The position numbers and the translations under genes are program-made. Shown here one piece after another: positions 50,858-64,000 of a stretch of 64,000 nucleotides of DNA (the stretch's first letter is position 1; each line of letters opens with the position of its first letter). The notes beneath the pieces are model-generated. The model worked only from the letters and a program-made list of their open reading frames with translations, searched no databases and had not been told where the DNA came from. This stretch comes from Macrobrachium rosenbergii (Eukaryota; Arthropoda; Malacostraca; Decapoda; Palaemonidae), in NCBI RefSeq assembly GCF_040412425.1, contig NC_089743.1:89269971-89333970 (forward strand). Direction: 5' to 3'.

Positions 50858-51313
50858 GAAACCATAAACAAAGTCATGACAATCTCCTATTCCCCCGTTG
50901 CATGCTTCCTCACACGAGAATCGTTCCTCCTCTACGGCTCTTTTCCCCCTCTTTTTATTGACATCCCCTTTCGACGAGGCCAGGGTATGTTGATGAGAGT
51001 ACCGGAGAGCAGATTGTCACAAGATGCTCTTCCATCTGCAGTTATGCGAGGAGCTCCGCCTCACACGCACGCCAAACGGTTCCCCGAGCAATATCAGGTG
51101 TCCTCTTTGGTTATTTGGCGCTGCCTAATGTTACGAAATAGTTCGGGAGAGGAAAGCAATTTTTTTTTTGGGGGGGTTTAATGTAAAGAAGTTAGGGTGT
51201 CGGGTTTGGGGAAGTAATCGGCAGATTATGAATACGGAAAATGCAAAGATATTTTTCAGATAGTAATGTCGACGTTCATCGCTCGGAGAAAGATATAAAT
51301 GATGCACAGTTTT

Positions 51314-51318
<5 letters not shown>
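50858..51318. other. no gene seen; GC-richer patch 50880-51130
   Basis: This patch is less AT-rich than its neighbours but has no recognisable motif. Confidence 0.3.
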
Positions 51319-51580
<262 letters not shown>

Positions 51581-52217
51581 GAAAGAAAATTTTTTTCTTG
51601 ATTTTTAATACTGTAATTTTCGTGGTAATTCCTCCTCGTTTCCGTTATCGAACACATTTTTTTATTTAATTACAGCTGACACCATTTCGCCGCCAATAGT
51701 GTAACTGACCTTTATCTGTTCAAATGAAAGTTATAGTGCTTTATCCATGACCCAGGTCGTGCTGGTTATCTGAAGGCATTTTCCGTCACCATGTAAGTAC
51801 AAGGGCAATCGCCAAGAACGAGCAGTAGTTTATTGGATTTCATGACTGGCGTAGAGATGGATCCTTCAAAGAACACTTGTTGTTCCCTGTTAGGTGTCTA
51901 ATTCTCGTTGGGTTTTTTCAGTATACTTCATACGACCTTTACCAGTATGTAGGTTAATAGTATCTCAGACGACTTCCTTATATGCCAAGTTAATGTTCTT
52001 GTTCTCCAGTGCATTGTGGTGCTATGAGAGCATGGTTTATGTGAATTTATACCTGTAATGTGTGTGTGTATGCACACACATACATATATGTATGTATATG
52101 TATATATATATTTTTTATATAAATTCACACATACATACTCTTTCTTTGAATAATATATATATAGTATATATATGTAAGATATACATATATGTATAAGTAT
52201 ATATTTAATGTGTGTAT

Positions 52218-52219
<2 letters not shown>
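51581..52219. other. no gene; degenerate AT/GTAT near 52060-52210
   Basis: No coding motif; short interrupted microsatellite at the right. Confidence 0.45.

Positions 52220-52271
<52 letters not shown>
52220..52271. repeat. (GA)n microsatellite
   Basis: About 52 bases of GA. The next 1.2 kb (52272-53445) shows no gene or repeat. Confidence 0.97.
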
Positions 52272-52277
<6 letters not shown>

Positions 52278-53445
52278 GAATTGAAATGGACTAAATTACA
52301 AAGATATGAAAGATCTATGGAAAAATGACATCTAGGTGCAAGAAGATGAGTGTCGGAGTGTTTGTAGCTGTTGGGAGACTGGAAGATTTACGTTTTTGAG
52401 AAGCTACACACTGAACATACTGTATTTTACTGCCAGAGGAAAGCTAGGCCTAGAGAATGTAGTCTAAAATAATTTTTGCAACATAGGAGCTCATGCAGAG
52501 TAGAGTGGACTCTGCAGACTACGCAAGAAGAGTGACCGTGCTGTTCATGCATAAATTTACATAAATCAAGCTCTCACAGCACCGCAATGCCTTGCTACAA
52601 CAATTAGAGGACCATTGTCGAATATTTCTGTGGACTAAAAGATCTTCGTGGAAAATACACCTCCTCTCTATCTTTATAATGAAATCAAACACCGATTTTA
52701 GTTTTATCATGAGTACTCACCAGAGTGAGAGACAGTTAATGAAGCACTTCATGAATCTTCTTCTCTAAAACAGCAACGAATTCTTTTTCGTGTAATCCGA
52801 TTCTCGTGTTGGATAGGTCAGGAAACTGTAACTGGGCACGTGATGCTTGATTGTGACTTCTTTGTCCTTACTTCTTTCCTTCCAGTTTTTTTTTTTTTAT
52901 CCAGGAGGGTGTTTTAAAGCTTAAATGAATTTGATTACATAAAGCTTAAATGAATTCTGATTACATGTTCACTGGGGTTCGAAATTAAAGTGAATTATTT
53001 TCATTGATGAGTCTTAATTGAAGAAGTTACTTTCTTTTCAGTATTACGGTTTGGTCCCAGACTGCTGTTATTATCATTACAGCGCGGATGTTAGATCTAA
53101 ATGAAATAAAATAAAGTGCTGATGTTACAAAGTAAGAAACTGAGTGAGCATGTTAGTAAGATATCTTGAAGAGAATAACTGATTGAGGAAGTGTGCCCAC
53201 CAGAACGAGCAATTATGTACAATAACTGAAGGAGAAGAATAGCAGCATAAAAATGTGGTTTTGTGGAATGTGTGGGTTATAAGGCCGCCTCCAGGTGAGA
53301 AAATAGCCCGTCTTTAGCATCAGCCATAGGTATTGGGGGTTGAGACCTGGCACTCAAGTAGAAGGCAGATAATGTTCAAGGGTTTCGCTCCACTATTTTC
53401 CCAAACACCAGAATTAGGACCAAGACGTAAGGTTGGCTAATTTAG

Positions 53446-54134
<689 letters not shown>

Positions 54135-54136
<2 letters not shown>

Positions 54137-56506
54137 AGCCAGCCAGCTGTAAGGTGGTCTTAATGAGAATTGTCTTTGGTATGCATCTGCCACTTGAGGA
54201 AGAACGACCTGAGATTGTTCGAGGAGACGTGTAAGGATTTATTTTGAGTTCTTTCTCAGCTTCCCTCTCTTTCTCTCTCTGATTAAACTCTCGCAGCCAA
54301 CGGGGTATCTTACGTTAGCCGCTAATTTTCTTGTGAGAGGAACATCCCTGCGAACGAAATAGATTCTCGGATGTAAATATCTTCATACTGCTTGAATTAA
54401 AGCTATTACATTGCCTTATGATGGTCATTTCCGATATGTGTAGTTTTATTTTTCAAACTCCACAGCACATGAGACTTACTTTCAATTTGACTTTCTCCTT
54501 CTGTCATAAATTTCATTTTACTCATGGCTACCATACTACTAAGTAACACCAAGTAATACTCTGTTCAAAGCTTCAGAATGAAAGTATCTTCATTTCAGGG
54601 TAAAATGGCCTTGCAAGTTGTTGTAGATGTATTGGCAAAAATTTTGACCCACTCTGAAGTCTTTTGGAAGCCCCCGTTTCCTTCCTCTGAGAATTCGAAT
54701 AAATACAGAGGAATGTTTTAGGCACTATGTGTCTGGTGGGTAAACTATATCACAGTAGGCGTTCTGTCTCCTCCCTTGAAAAGACTTCCCATTAAAAGAA
54801 TATCTTGGGCAGCCATTGTATCTGTGGGGTGTACATACCGTGGGGCAGTCTTCCCGCCTTGTAAGTAATAGTTGAAACGTTTCTTTGTATTTCATTCCAT
54901 TTTCTACGAAGGGGGAAACAAGGTCTTTTGAGAAACCTAAAAGTTTTCTGAGAATTTTACAAATGCTTATTTAACACTGCTTTTCAATGTCTTTTTCTGC
55001 ATATTTTTAATGTCATTGTTTATTATTCCGGCGAGTATCTTCATTGCCATTAAAATCAATGGGTATGATCTTTCTCCACAATCATAGGGAATTTTTGTTA
55101 TAAATACTATTTTATTTTCAGACTCCAAAGTAGTAGGAGCTAATTGCTAGTTGAATATACTAGTCGAATTCCTTTTAAATCATCAGCTTGAATATGAAGT
55201 TGAACATATAAAATGGCAAATGGTTGGCCTTTTCAAAAGGTAGAATTAGACGGAGCGAGGGATGGTAAGAAACGGAAGAAGTGATAATGACCTACAGGGC
55301 AAGAAACGAGATAACCTAACTGCCGCCGAAAATAAAAATAGACAGGGGAAGGTGCCATCTGGAACGGCCCTAGCTATCTGGGAGGAATAATAGTTTGACG
55401 GGGAGGCCGGATGTGTTGCTGCTCATTATCACTTTCCGTGCTAACGTTTTTTGTCATTCAGAATACTGACTAGTTGCTGATGAATGCCTCATGCGCCAAT
55501 GGCGTTTCTAAGTTCCTAAATTTATATAAGAACACTTTCAAGAAACAGATTTTGTTGCTTCTGTTTATCATATTTTTGCACAGAGCAAAAAAGTCTCCTT
55601 TGGGGTTATTAAATGAAATAGTGGTAATAAGGGGGTAAAAAATTGGTTGGCGGAGGCATTCTCACATCCTGCAAGCCACTCATAAATCAGACTTATTGCG
55701 CAACAGTAGAACTAGGGCTGTATTTGTGGAACTGTAAGCCACTTATTACAAGGCGGCTCGGGTCTTTAATTGCATTCGCAAGACCCACGCATTATGTGCT
55801 TTGACGAACTGTGTTTAGCTGAACAATTGCTTAACACGGGAGCTAAATCACTCTTCAGAACGCGATACTGTCAACTGCAAGAGAAGCAGCTACAAGCACG
55901 CAGCTGCTGGCAAAGGCTGCTTTTGAAAAGTAAAATAACCTTAAGACATCAGATTTTTGTATTAATAGTGATTAAGACTGACGTACGTATGCTAGGAGTT
56001 TGTGTAGTGATATCTGATTACTCTCTAGCCATAGCACTCGACGAAGTGTGACGTTGTGGGTTAGAGCTGAACTCGACGTAATTACTTCATCTAACTCGGG
56101 GTAGAACTCTAAGCGTTGCTTCTTTGTTTCTTCACCTATTTTGGATTTCAAGGATTTCAGTGGAAGCGTATTTGTTGCATTTAATGAACCTGATTCTGTT
56201 ATACACAAACATTTGTATGACTGACATCAATCAGGTTTTGTTACTTATTTTACCTGGTATGGTTCCTTACCGAGTATATTTATATTTTTTATTTTCATCG
56301 ACTTCCCTATTTGTCCCAGCTCAATTCTCCAGGAGAAGAGAGGAAGATAACTTGCTTGTACAAAATTAGCTAACAGAACAACTCATAGATATGTGGAGAG
56401 ACGTGTCTTAACGTGAATATAAGAAAAAGAAAAATAACGAGTAAAGAGTAAGCAAAAAGGGATGAAATAATACTAGATGGAGACAAGGATTAATTAGGTC
56501 GAGTCG
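54135..56506. other. 2.4 kb without a supportable gene
   Basis: The plus frame 55770-56051 (93 codons) has ordinary composition but no domain I recognise, and is overlapped downstream by an unrelated minus frame. No repeats seen. Confidence 0.4.
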
Positions 56507-56990
56507 TTCAAATGTTTAGGAAGAAAATTATCCAATACTGGCTCTCTTGAGTTAGAAATCTGTGAAAGACTTGGAAAAGGAAGTCAAACAGTGGGGAGGC
56601 TGAATAAGATTTGGAAATCAAGTAGATTGAAACTGCGCGGGAAGGTAAGATTACATAAGCCTAGAATAATCTTTATTGCTAAACGGACAGGAATCTTGGT
56701 ATGAAGGAAACTGTTTTAAAGATTTTGTCGATCTGAGGATAAAGCTAAAAGAAGGAGGAGCCAGGAAGTTCCAGTTACTGATGAGATGAATGATGAAAGG
56801 AAAATGCAGACGGCTTGGACATTTCTTCACACCACCCCATGACAGTGTCAGGTGGGCTCCTGCGGACACCAGAAGACTTGGCAAACTTAGACCTACACGG
56901 GTTGCTATGAGACGGAATGCTGCAGTGAGTGATTTGTGGAAGTGAGAACACGAGCAGAATTTCGCGCAGGTCCTTCGCTTCTCACAGTAG
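56507..56990 (+). pseudogene. LINE RT C-terminal fragment, plus strand
   Basis: From TTC at 56507 an open 65-codon stretch reads FKCLGRKLSNTGSLELEICE, then RLGKGSQTVGRLNKIWKSSR and LKLRGKVRLHK, ending at TGA 56702-56704. This matches the post-palm region of many LINE RTs: the F-K-Y-L-G-x...G-S...E-I-x-x-R-I motif, then L-x-x-I-W-K-S and T-K-V-R-L-Y-K. Downstream, in shifted frames, CRRLGHF, an arginine-rich stretch and SDLWK echo the C-terminal domain (R-x-L-x-W-x-G-H-V). It has stops and frameshifts, lacks the catalytic core and is a fossil. The overlapping minus frame 56651-56884 is a shadow. Confidence 0.72.
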
Positions 56991-56999
56991 TGGAGACGA

Positions 57000-57037
57000 T
57001 GACGATGTTGATGATGATGATGATGATGCTGATGATG
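57000..57037. repeat. (GAT)n microsatellite
   Basis: GATGAT repeats with a few interruptions immediately after the LINE fragment. No gene in 57038-57857. Confidence 0.85.
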
Positions 57038-57857
57038 GAATTTTATATATTACAATCGACGTCTCGCATTTTCTTTCTATCCTTGACAGTCTTAATTTTT
57101 CTTGGCTCTGTAATCTACAAGATTACAAACGAAAATTTCTCTGTTGATAAACTGTTTTTCAGTTTTTCCAGAATCGTTTTACGGGAAACTGAAATACAAC
57201 TTATTGCAAAATAGTTCAATAGAATAAGATGATCAGGCTTATAAGCCTGTGGAAAGCTCGATGATATAGAAGGACGTTACCTTTAAAAGTTTCTGAATGT
57301 AGCTTTAATTATTCTTATTGGTTGTTGAATAAAATTGATCAGTGGCCACACCACCTCTGATTTCATGTTAGTAGTTCTTTGTTAAGGAAATTTTTTGCTC
57401 ATGAAAATATTTTAAATGGAAAAAGTTTCCATGTGACACTTGTCAGTATTGCCAAAAATTCCCTCTGGCTCTGCGGGATTCTCTTATGCCTGAAGCTACA
57501 ACACACAGCTATATATATTTGTATCTGTTTTCTTATACTCGAGTTTATTTCCAAAATCTGCCCCCTCATGATTTGCATTTTTGGTTTATGGAGATGTCAT
57601 GTAAGATAATCCGGTGTTATTTTGCATTTTATTAGCGGTCCCAGTCAAAATCCATTCTTAACTGATTTTAGGATAAATCGGATTAATCCGTCAGTTGCTG
57701 TTGATTTTGGTCTCCCTTTAGGCTTTGGAATTCTCTTCTTCTTACTGTTTTCCCTTATTCATATTCGAATAACTTACCCTTTTTGAAAGAACTGTCCTCT
57801 CGCTTTCCTAGTGCATGCACTTCATTATTTTGTCATTGCTCCATCTATTTCAACTCT

Positions 57858-57936
57858 CTTCTTCTTCTTCTTCTTCTTCTTCTTCTTCTTCTTCTTCTTC
57901 TTCTTCTTCTTCTTCTTCTTCTTCTTCTTCTTCTTC
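57858..57936. repeat. (CTT)n microsatellite
   Basis: About 79 bases of CTT, the only long CTT tract in the window; poly-Ser/poly-Lys frames are shadows. Confidence 0.97.
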
Positions 57937-58169
57937 ATGCGTATCCTTGAGCGGGGCATGTAGTGATGTGACTCATCAACTTCTAGTTCCTTTAAACAAA
58001 TGTCAGTAACGTGGAGGGCATCCAATAAAAGATCCCGTTTTCTTTCATTTGTCTTCAGAGCTCATGCAATACCTCCGCAAGAAAATCTTAGGCGTTTTAT
58101 TAAATTTTATTCCAGAATCCTCGAACGGTACTTCATTGCAGAGTTTCTGCAAAACTCTCGTTGCCTTTT

Positions 58170-58490
58170 TTTTGCATCACCCCGTAGGGGGTGTAGAGCC
58201 ATCAGTGCACCTCATGCGGTGCACTGTGGGCATTACTTAAGGGTCTTTGCAGCGTCCCTAAGGGCCTTAGCTGCAACCCCTTTCATTCCTTTTACTGTGC
58301 GTCCGTTCATATTCTCTTTCATCTTACTCTCAAGCCTATCAGGACAATTGTTTCATAGTGCAACAGCGAGGTATACCTCCTGTTGAACATTTTAAACCCA
58401 CTTTACTTCCAGTTTCCCTTCAGTGCTTGAATGACCTCATAGGTTCCAGCGCTTGGCCTTGGCATAGATTTTATATTCCAATTATTTTTG
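58170..58490. mobile_element. SINE-like dispersed repeat
   Basis: A ~300-base block of distinct composition begins with ccccgtagggggtgtag, includes the imperfect palindrome gtgcacctcatgcggtgcac at 58205-58224, and continues through gcaacccctttcattccttt. It ends with gaatgacctcataggttcca, gcgcttggcc and an attttatattcc tail. This matches a dispersed repeat I associate with decapod genomes, but there is no second copy here to confirm it and no clear target duplication. Orientation and parent RNA are unknown. Frames at 58000-58386 and 58358-58651 are shadows. Confidence 0.45.
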
Positions 58491-59080
58491 TGCGTCGAGC
58501 ATGTATTTTAAACTCCGCCATTCGTTATGAGAGTGTCATCCAAGTACTCCAGTCTCGGCGACCCCATATAAAAATGGGAACAAGCTGGGAAGAAGAAGAT
58601 CCAAGTACTCCATTCTCCCATCTTGGAATGTTTCTTCTGCTTTCGGATTGAAACTCCTTCGCCAGCTGTTGCAACTTCTCAGCTCTGTCTCTTCTGTGCG
58701 TATGTCATTTCTCCTCACTTCTTTTTTTTTTCTTTTACTTTCATACCATTACTCTTTTTGCAATTTAGTGCACGTTCCTTCTTCCACAATGTTGTCTCTT
58801 TCTGAAGGTGTACATTGAATAATGTTTTGAAAGCAAATATCTTCGACAAATAGGCACCCCCTCTTTCGGATCGTGTCCGTGTTGTTCCTTGCATTCTTAT
58901 TTATTTTTCCAACTGGCATGAATAATTTTCATTGCACTTCAGATTGATTTATTGCAGAAGAAATATTTTTTGATTACTTCATTTTTACACTGGTGTAATT
59001 AATTGAGATAGATATCTCTGTATTGTACATGTTTGCTTGATGTAGGACGTTTTAAGTTCTTTTATATTTGTTATTATTTT

Positions 59081-59990
<910 letters not shown>

Positions 59991-61010
59991 GTCTTACATT
60001 GAGAAAGATGTTCATTTGGGGATTTTTGGGGTTCATGAGAGCCGGTCCTTAACATACCACAGGCCTATGTGGGTCGTCATTACTGGATTCTTCCTCTGCC
60101 ACAAGACGAGGCGAGCAGAGGTGGGGACCTTTTGACTGATGAACCCACAGGGATTTCGACGTTTGTATTTATGTAATCTTTCTTTCTCGTTTTTTTCCCG
60201 TGTTATCGCTGCTGCTGCTGCTTTTGTTATTTAGGTATTTCAGAACATGTTTTGATCTTGGTTTGTCTTGGTATTTGAAGACTGAGGAAGATGTTGTTAG
60301 TGATAATGAATTCGTGTTGATTTCATTCGGTGGCATTATGAACTAATATGTTTTTTTCTGTGTTTTTTTTTTCTTCGAGCTGTTTATGTCCTTATAGTCA
60401 TTTATTTATTTAGAGCAAAGTCTGGGTGTTGTTGTTCCTTCCTCGGTATTTAGAGGATGAGATGGATGTTTGTAGAGATGAAAGGTTTCACGTTGCTGTT
60501 GTGCAAATTATCTTTTAATTCTTGATGCAATTCTTTCTTGCTCTCTTCCCGTTCTATTGCGGGCGTTTTTGTCATTCACGTATTGAACATTATGTTTTGA
60601 TGTTGCTGGCTCTTTCTTCGGTAGTATTTGAAGGATGAGACAGATGTTGGTAGAGAAAATAAGTTTCTAGTTTTTGATACACGGGGAGTCAACGGCACCT
60701 CAAGAACGACAAGTGATAGGACACTCGTGTTTATTGGTTTGTCTTCCACCTTTTTTTTAACTTCCTGTTTGACATTAAAGGAAACGAATGATTTATTTTA
60801 CGAGTCTGATCGATGACTTCGGAACTATAATTTCGAATGGATTATGATGTCAAGTCGTTAATGAAATGAAGGTAATTTTGACTGAACAAGATTAAGCGCA
60901 GGATCAGGTTAGGCCAGAGGTATTCCCTTTAAATCGGCACCTCCTGAACTTCTCAGTTCTGGTTCCCGAGCTCTTTTAAACTTTTGCTCTCCACAGTCTG
61001 TGTAGTATGT
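59991..61010. other. no gene seen
   Basis: Short imperfect internal similarities exist (gagatggatgtttgtagag / gagacagatgttggtagag near 60460 and 60636). They suggest an old ~175-base duplication but not a gene. Confidence 0.4.
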
Positions 61011-61320
61011 CTTCCTTTTCCTCTAGAGTTCTTCGTTGGGCGGGTGGGTTCCGTTCTCAGCTAGCACTCTGCTGGCCGCGAGTTCGAATCTCCGGCCGTC
61101 CAATGAAGAATAAGAGGAATTTATTTCTGGTGACAGAAATTCATTTCTCGCTATGATGTGGTTCGGATTCCACAATAAGCTGTAGGTCCCGTTGCTAGGT
61201 AACCAGTTGGGTCTAAGCCACGTAAAATAAATCTAATCCTTCGGGCCAGTCCTAGGAGAGCTGTTCATCAGCTCAGTGGTTTGGTTAAACTAAGATATAC
61301 TTAACTTAAACTTTCTTTTC

Positions 61321-61325
<5 letters not shown>
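61011..61325 (+). mobile_element. tRNA-like SINE, full length, 15-bp TSD
   Basis: Same family as 10407 and 30778. The head has an A-box-like tgggcgggtgg (61038-61048) and B-box-like GTTCGAATC (61082-61090), then the body and the aagatatacttaacttaaa end. Flanking 15-mers cttccttttcctcta (61011-61025) and ctttcttttcctcta (61311-61325) differ by one base. This copy has the best-preserved polymerase III-like boxes. Confidence 0.9.
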
Positions 61326-61363
<38 letters not shown>

Positions 61364-61411
61364 TAAGTCTGTTTCTCTCTCTCTCAAGGGAATTTGTTTT
61401 TGCCTATTTTT

Positions 61412-61464
<53 letters not shown>

Positions 61465-61465
61465 G

Positions 61466-61520
<55 letters not shown>
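61326..61520. repeat. three (CT)n tracts
   Basis: CT at about 61326-61360, 61411-61460 and 61469-61520 directly after the SINE target duplication, split by short unique spacers. Confidence 0.95.
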
Positions 61521-61523
<3 letters not shown>

Positions 61524-61529
61524 CAAACA

Positions 61530-62480
61530 GGAAGGTTCTTGCTATATCTCTCATTTTCTTGTTTGGATGCTGTATATCTTTTGTATTTATTCTCTCTTCG
61601 TTTAGGACTTTACATTTCAGTATGAAATGTATCAAATTTCCTTCTGCTGCCCCACACAACAGGGCATCAAGCGTGTCCTCTTTTATGCTTTTTCTTATAG
61701 TTGAAGGTTAAGCAGTTTGCTCTACCTAGGTTCAGAGTAATTGCTGCTGATCTATTACCATGCACTTGATCTTCCCTCGTTTCTAATCTCCACCTCCCTT
61801 AGATTTTTAAACTACTCTCGGTGTTAATCTCCTTCCATTTTTTAATACCCATTTCTCTTTCTTGTTTCTGTATTTCCTCTTTCTTCATAATCATACATTC
61901 TTTCATTTATTCCCATCTCTTCCAAATAATTTCAAATATTTGCATCCTTTTATTATTCCCATTCTCATTCCCCTATAATACACTTCTCGGCAAACGATTC
62001 TCCCTTTCTTCCACACTCTCATCAACTGTATTCTTCTCCTCATAATTCTCCTTTTCATTTCAGACATACCTATCTTCCCTCTTTAGAAAATACAGCATTT
62101 GTGGGGGCCTCTGGTATTTTCCATGCTACCTCATTTTCCTTCTTTTTCAGCATTTTTGTTTTTGCGTCACTGATGTTCATCACTGCAGTACCCTTCCAAC
62201 AAGCTTTTCCCGTTATTAATTTATATTTCAGCGTTTTGCTAGAATTGAGTATACATTATGTATGCTGTTTTCTCCGACTTTTCCGTTATTATCCTCTTTT
62301 GCCTCTTGAACGTATTTCTTTTATCGTATATATTAATTCCTAGGTATTTCATATTTCAGTTATTTTTATGCCTTCTACCTCCTCCACTTCATGTTTGATA
62401 TTTCAAACCGTGACTTTGCTTATTCCTCTGTTATTCTTTTAATTTTTTCATTTCTATGTGGTTTTGTCTGTATGGCTCTG
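61530..62480 (-). pseudogene. decayed LINE C-terminal region, minus strand
   Basis: Readable minus-strand phrases from upstream to downstream: LKYEI-RN near 62330-62360 (like the F-K-Y-L-G-Y post-palm motif); WKEINTESSLKI near 61815-61850; LNLGRANCLTFNYKKKHK near 61685-61740; and CGAAEGNLIHFILKCKVLNE near 61600-61660. The last is the LINE C-terminal Cys-rich signature (C-G-x2-E...H-x-L-x-x-C). The usual first Cys is not visible, and stops and frame changes separate the blocks. Upstream RT core is absent or unreadable. The C-terminus abuts a (CT)n tract and then the SINE. Confidence 0.6.
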
Positions 62481-63030
62481 AAGACTATTTCACCTTTAGT
62501 TTTAGGTAAGGATTATAAAAACACCCAACACCAGGTAAGCTAGAAAATTTTATATGATGGCTTTTAGCTTTTTGTAATGTATTAAAGGTCGTTTTTACTT
62601 CATTGCATACCCTTGCTTAACATGACTGTCACATTAATCGTGAGTGTAGAATCTGCATGTCGTTCCCTTACTGAATCCTATTACCGCACAATGGAGGGGG
62701 GGGAAAGTGGTACAAAGAAAGCAGAACAATGTAATGGTATTTATTTAAAGTATATCAGCATAAAAATGAACATATTGTTGCATTATAGTTCAACCTCGTA
62801 ACAAAAGACAAATAAACATTTCTTTTTGTTCTTACCTTGAGGAACTTGTTTCGTTTGTCAAGGCAGTATATAAAATGAGAAGCAGAAAATTTTGTGTCCG
62901 ACGCGTTTCTGAATATTTGGTTTGAGGCTTGACTGCGCAGCAAGTTGCCGTGTAAATCTTTTAACGTTTTATCATTTCTTCATCTTCTTCGAAGTATTGT
63001 AAACTGTTTTGCATTTGGTTTCGTGCAGCC
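62481..63030. other. no gene seen
   Basis: AT-rich sequence without supportable coding or repeat signal. Confidence 0.4.
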
Positions 63031-63132
63031 AATATTATGTAAAGCGATGGTAAAAATATTTTAGCACAAAGAACAATATTATGTATATATTCTTGTGCTA
63101 AAATATTTTTATCATCACTTTACTTAATATTT
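63031..63132. mobile_element. short foldback hairpin (MITE-like)
   Basis: aatattatgtaaagcgatgg then taaaaatattttagcacaa is mirrored on the right as ttgtgctaaaatatttttat then catcactttacttaatatt, with four mismatches over ~39-base arms and a ~25-base loop. Confidence 0.75.
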
Positions 63133-63466
63133 ACTCTGCATTTTTATCTTCATCCGTTTCATAATTTTCTAGAAAGAAAAACCCGAAAAAATAAGTTATG
63201 TAGAGAAAAAGACTCGCTTTCAATAAGAGAAAATGTCTTTTTCATATTCTTTTGAACGTCGTTGTTTAGATTTAGGCTACAAAAGAGTTTGAACGATAAA
63301 GCCAAATGGTCGATTTTAATCACCCAACTACCCAGAGGACCAAAGCTTGAATCCCGGCGTAAGATAAAATGTTATTGGCAATTCCGTTACAGCCGCTTGT
63401 GTCTGTGTCGACCAGTAGTCACGTAAAGCACCTCTCTGATATGGCAAGACACATACACAAACATAC

Positions 63467-63470
<4 letters not shown>
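63133..63470. other. no gene seen
   Basis: A B-box-like gcttgaatcccgg at about 63347-63359 might mark a decayed tRNA-derived head, but no matching body is recognisable. Confidence 0.3.

Positions 63471-63524
<54 letters not shown>
63471..63524. repeat. (AT)n microsatellite
   Basis: AT tract preceded by AC/ATAC variants. Confidence 0.95.
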
Positions 63525-63528
<4 letters not shown>

Positions 63529-63651
63529 TATTCCATTCGTCGGTCAGTACTCAGATGGTACCACTAATGCCACACGCACTGACACATCAGCTACTTAGAC
63601 ATCCTCGGGGCAGGGATGAAGCTGCCATCCTCATATCCTTTATTCCAAAAG

Positions 63652-63653
<2 letters not shown>

Positions 63654-63745
<92 letters not shown>
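63654..63745. repeat. (AC)n(AT)n compound microsatellite
   Basis: AC to about 63700 then AT to 63745 with no spacer. Confidence 0.97.
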
Positions 63746-63748
<3 letters not shown>

Positions 63749-63798
63749 ACTGTAAATTTTGAGAGAAATATTTTGTAGTTGTCTCTTCAAACAAAATC

Positions 63799-63802
<4 letters not shown>

Positions 63803-63866
<64 letters not shown>
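63803..63866. repeat. (GA)n microsatellite
   Basis: About 64 bases of GA. The remaining 63867-64000 shows no feature. Confidence 0.97.
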
Positions 63867-63869
<3 letters not shown>

Positions 63870-64000
63870 CGTAGTGTGAACGTACCCCGATAAGCCTGCC
63901 ACCCGGTAAGATCATCTTCCCCAAAGTCTGGGGTATATTGCTTCAAGCGTTGTCTGTTGTTCTTTCTTTGGGGGTGGCTTGTTGTGTGCGTGGGGTCTTT

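Noticed and set aside
50390..51181. 263-codon plus-strand open frame
   Set aside because: More than half is Asn, Ile and Tyr runs from AAT/ATT microsatellites; the C-terminal part has no recognisable domain.
63330..63370. tRNA gene from the gcttgaatcccgg phrase
   Set aside because: No acceptor, D or anticodon arms can be drawn around it.

Overview
The window looks like non-coding, repeat-saturated DNA from a eukaryotic nuclear genome. The most likely source is a marine arthropod, probably a decapod crustacean. That assignment is an inference from three things: the mass of long, nearly pure (AT)n, (GA/CT)n and (AAT/ATT)n microsatellites (several kilobases in total by eye); tRNA-like SINEs; and a mix of Penelope-like and LINE remnants. 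I found no convincing host protein-coding gene, rRNA or functional tRNA. Almost every long open frame here is a translated microsatellite or minisatellite. Short host exons inside the unannotated stretches cannot be excluded without transcript or homology data.

Layout. 0-11 kb: a ~70-bp minisatellite with an inverted leader (1-860), AT blocks, a 5'-truncated SINE with a 13-bp target-site duplication (2880-3052), a LINE 3' end (7327-7549) between AAT microsatellites, a foldback element (8292-8424), a 42-bp minisatellite (9760-10252) and a full SINE (10407-10716). 11.9-15.8 kb: the centrepiece, a Penelope-like retroelement arranged as a large head-to-head palindrome. It has arms of about 1.34 kb around a 1.2-kb unique centre. 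Reverse transcriptase motifs, a GIY-YIG-type C-terminus and hammerhead-ribozyme-like termini can be read, but many 1-2 base indels break the frame. 15.8-25 kb: ends of other Penelope-like families, mini-hairpins of the same family, and microsatellites. 25.3-26.05 kb: a foldback element made of seven alternating-orientation copies of a ~38-bp unit. 26.05-27.41 kb: two decayed LINE C-termini on opposite strands. 30.8-31.1 kb: a SINE. 33-41 kb: several tandem duplications, two inverted-repeat MITE-like elements, a crisp 37-bp minisatellite and a long 46-bp minisatellite that decays from left to right. 42-54 kb: compound microsatellites. 56.5-57 kb: a plus-strand LINE fragment. 58.2-58.5 kb: a SINE-like repeat. 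59-60 kb: a composite array in which (GA)n and (TA)n tracts are punctuated by a conserved ~30-nt spacer. 61.0-62.5 kb: a SINE and a minus-strand LINE fragment. 63-64 kb: a foldback hairpin and microsatellites.

The parts do not form a pathway. What links them is retroelement ends and microsatellites occurring together. Penelope-like termini abut (AT)n or (AC)n tracts in nearly every case, the LINE 3' end sits between AAT tracts, and the foldback at 8.3 kb sits between ATT tracts. The strongest candidates for something under-described are the palindromic Penelope copy with its hammerhead-like termini, the alternating-orientation foldback at 25.6 kb, and the spacer-punctuated GA/TA arrays at 53.4-54.1 and 59.1-60.0 kb.
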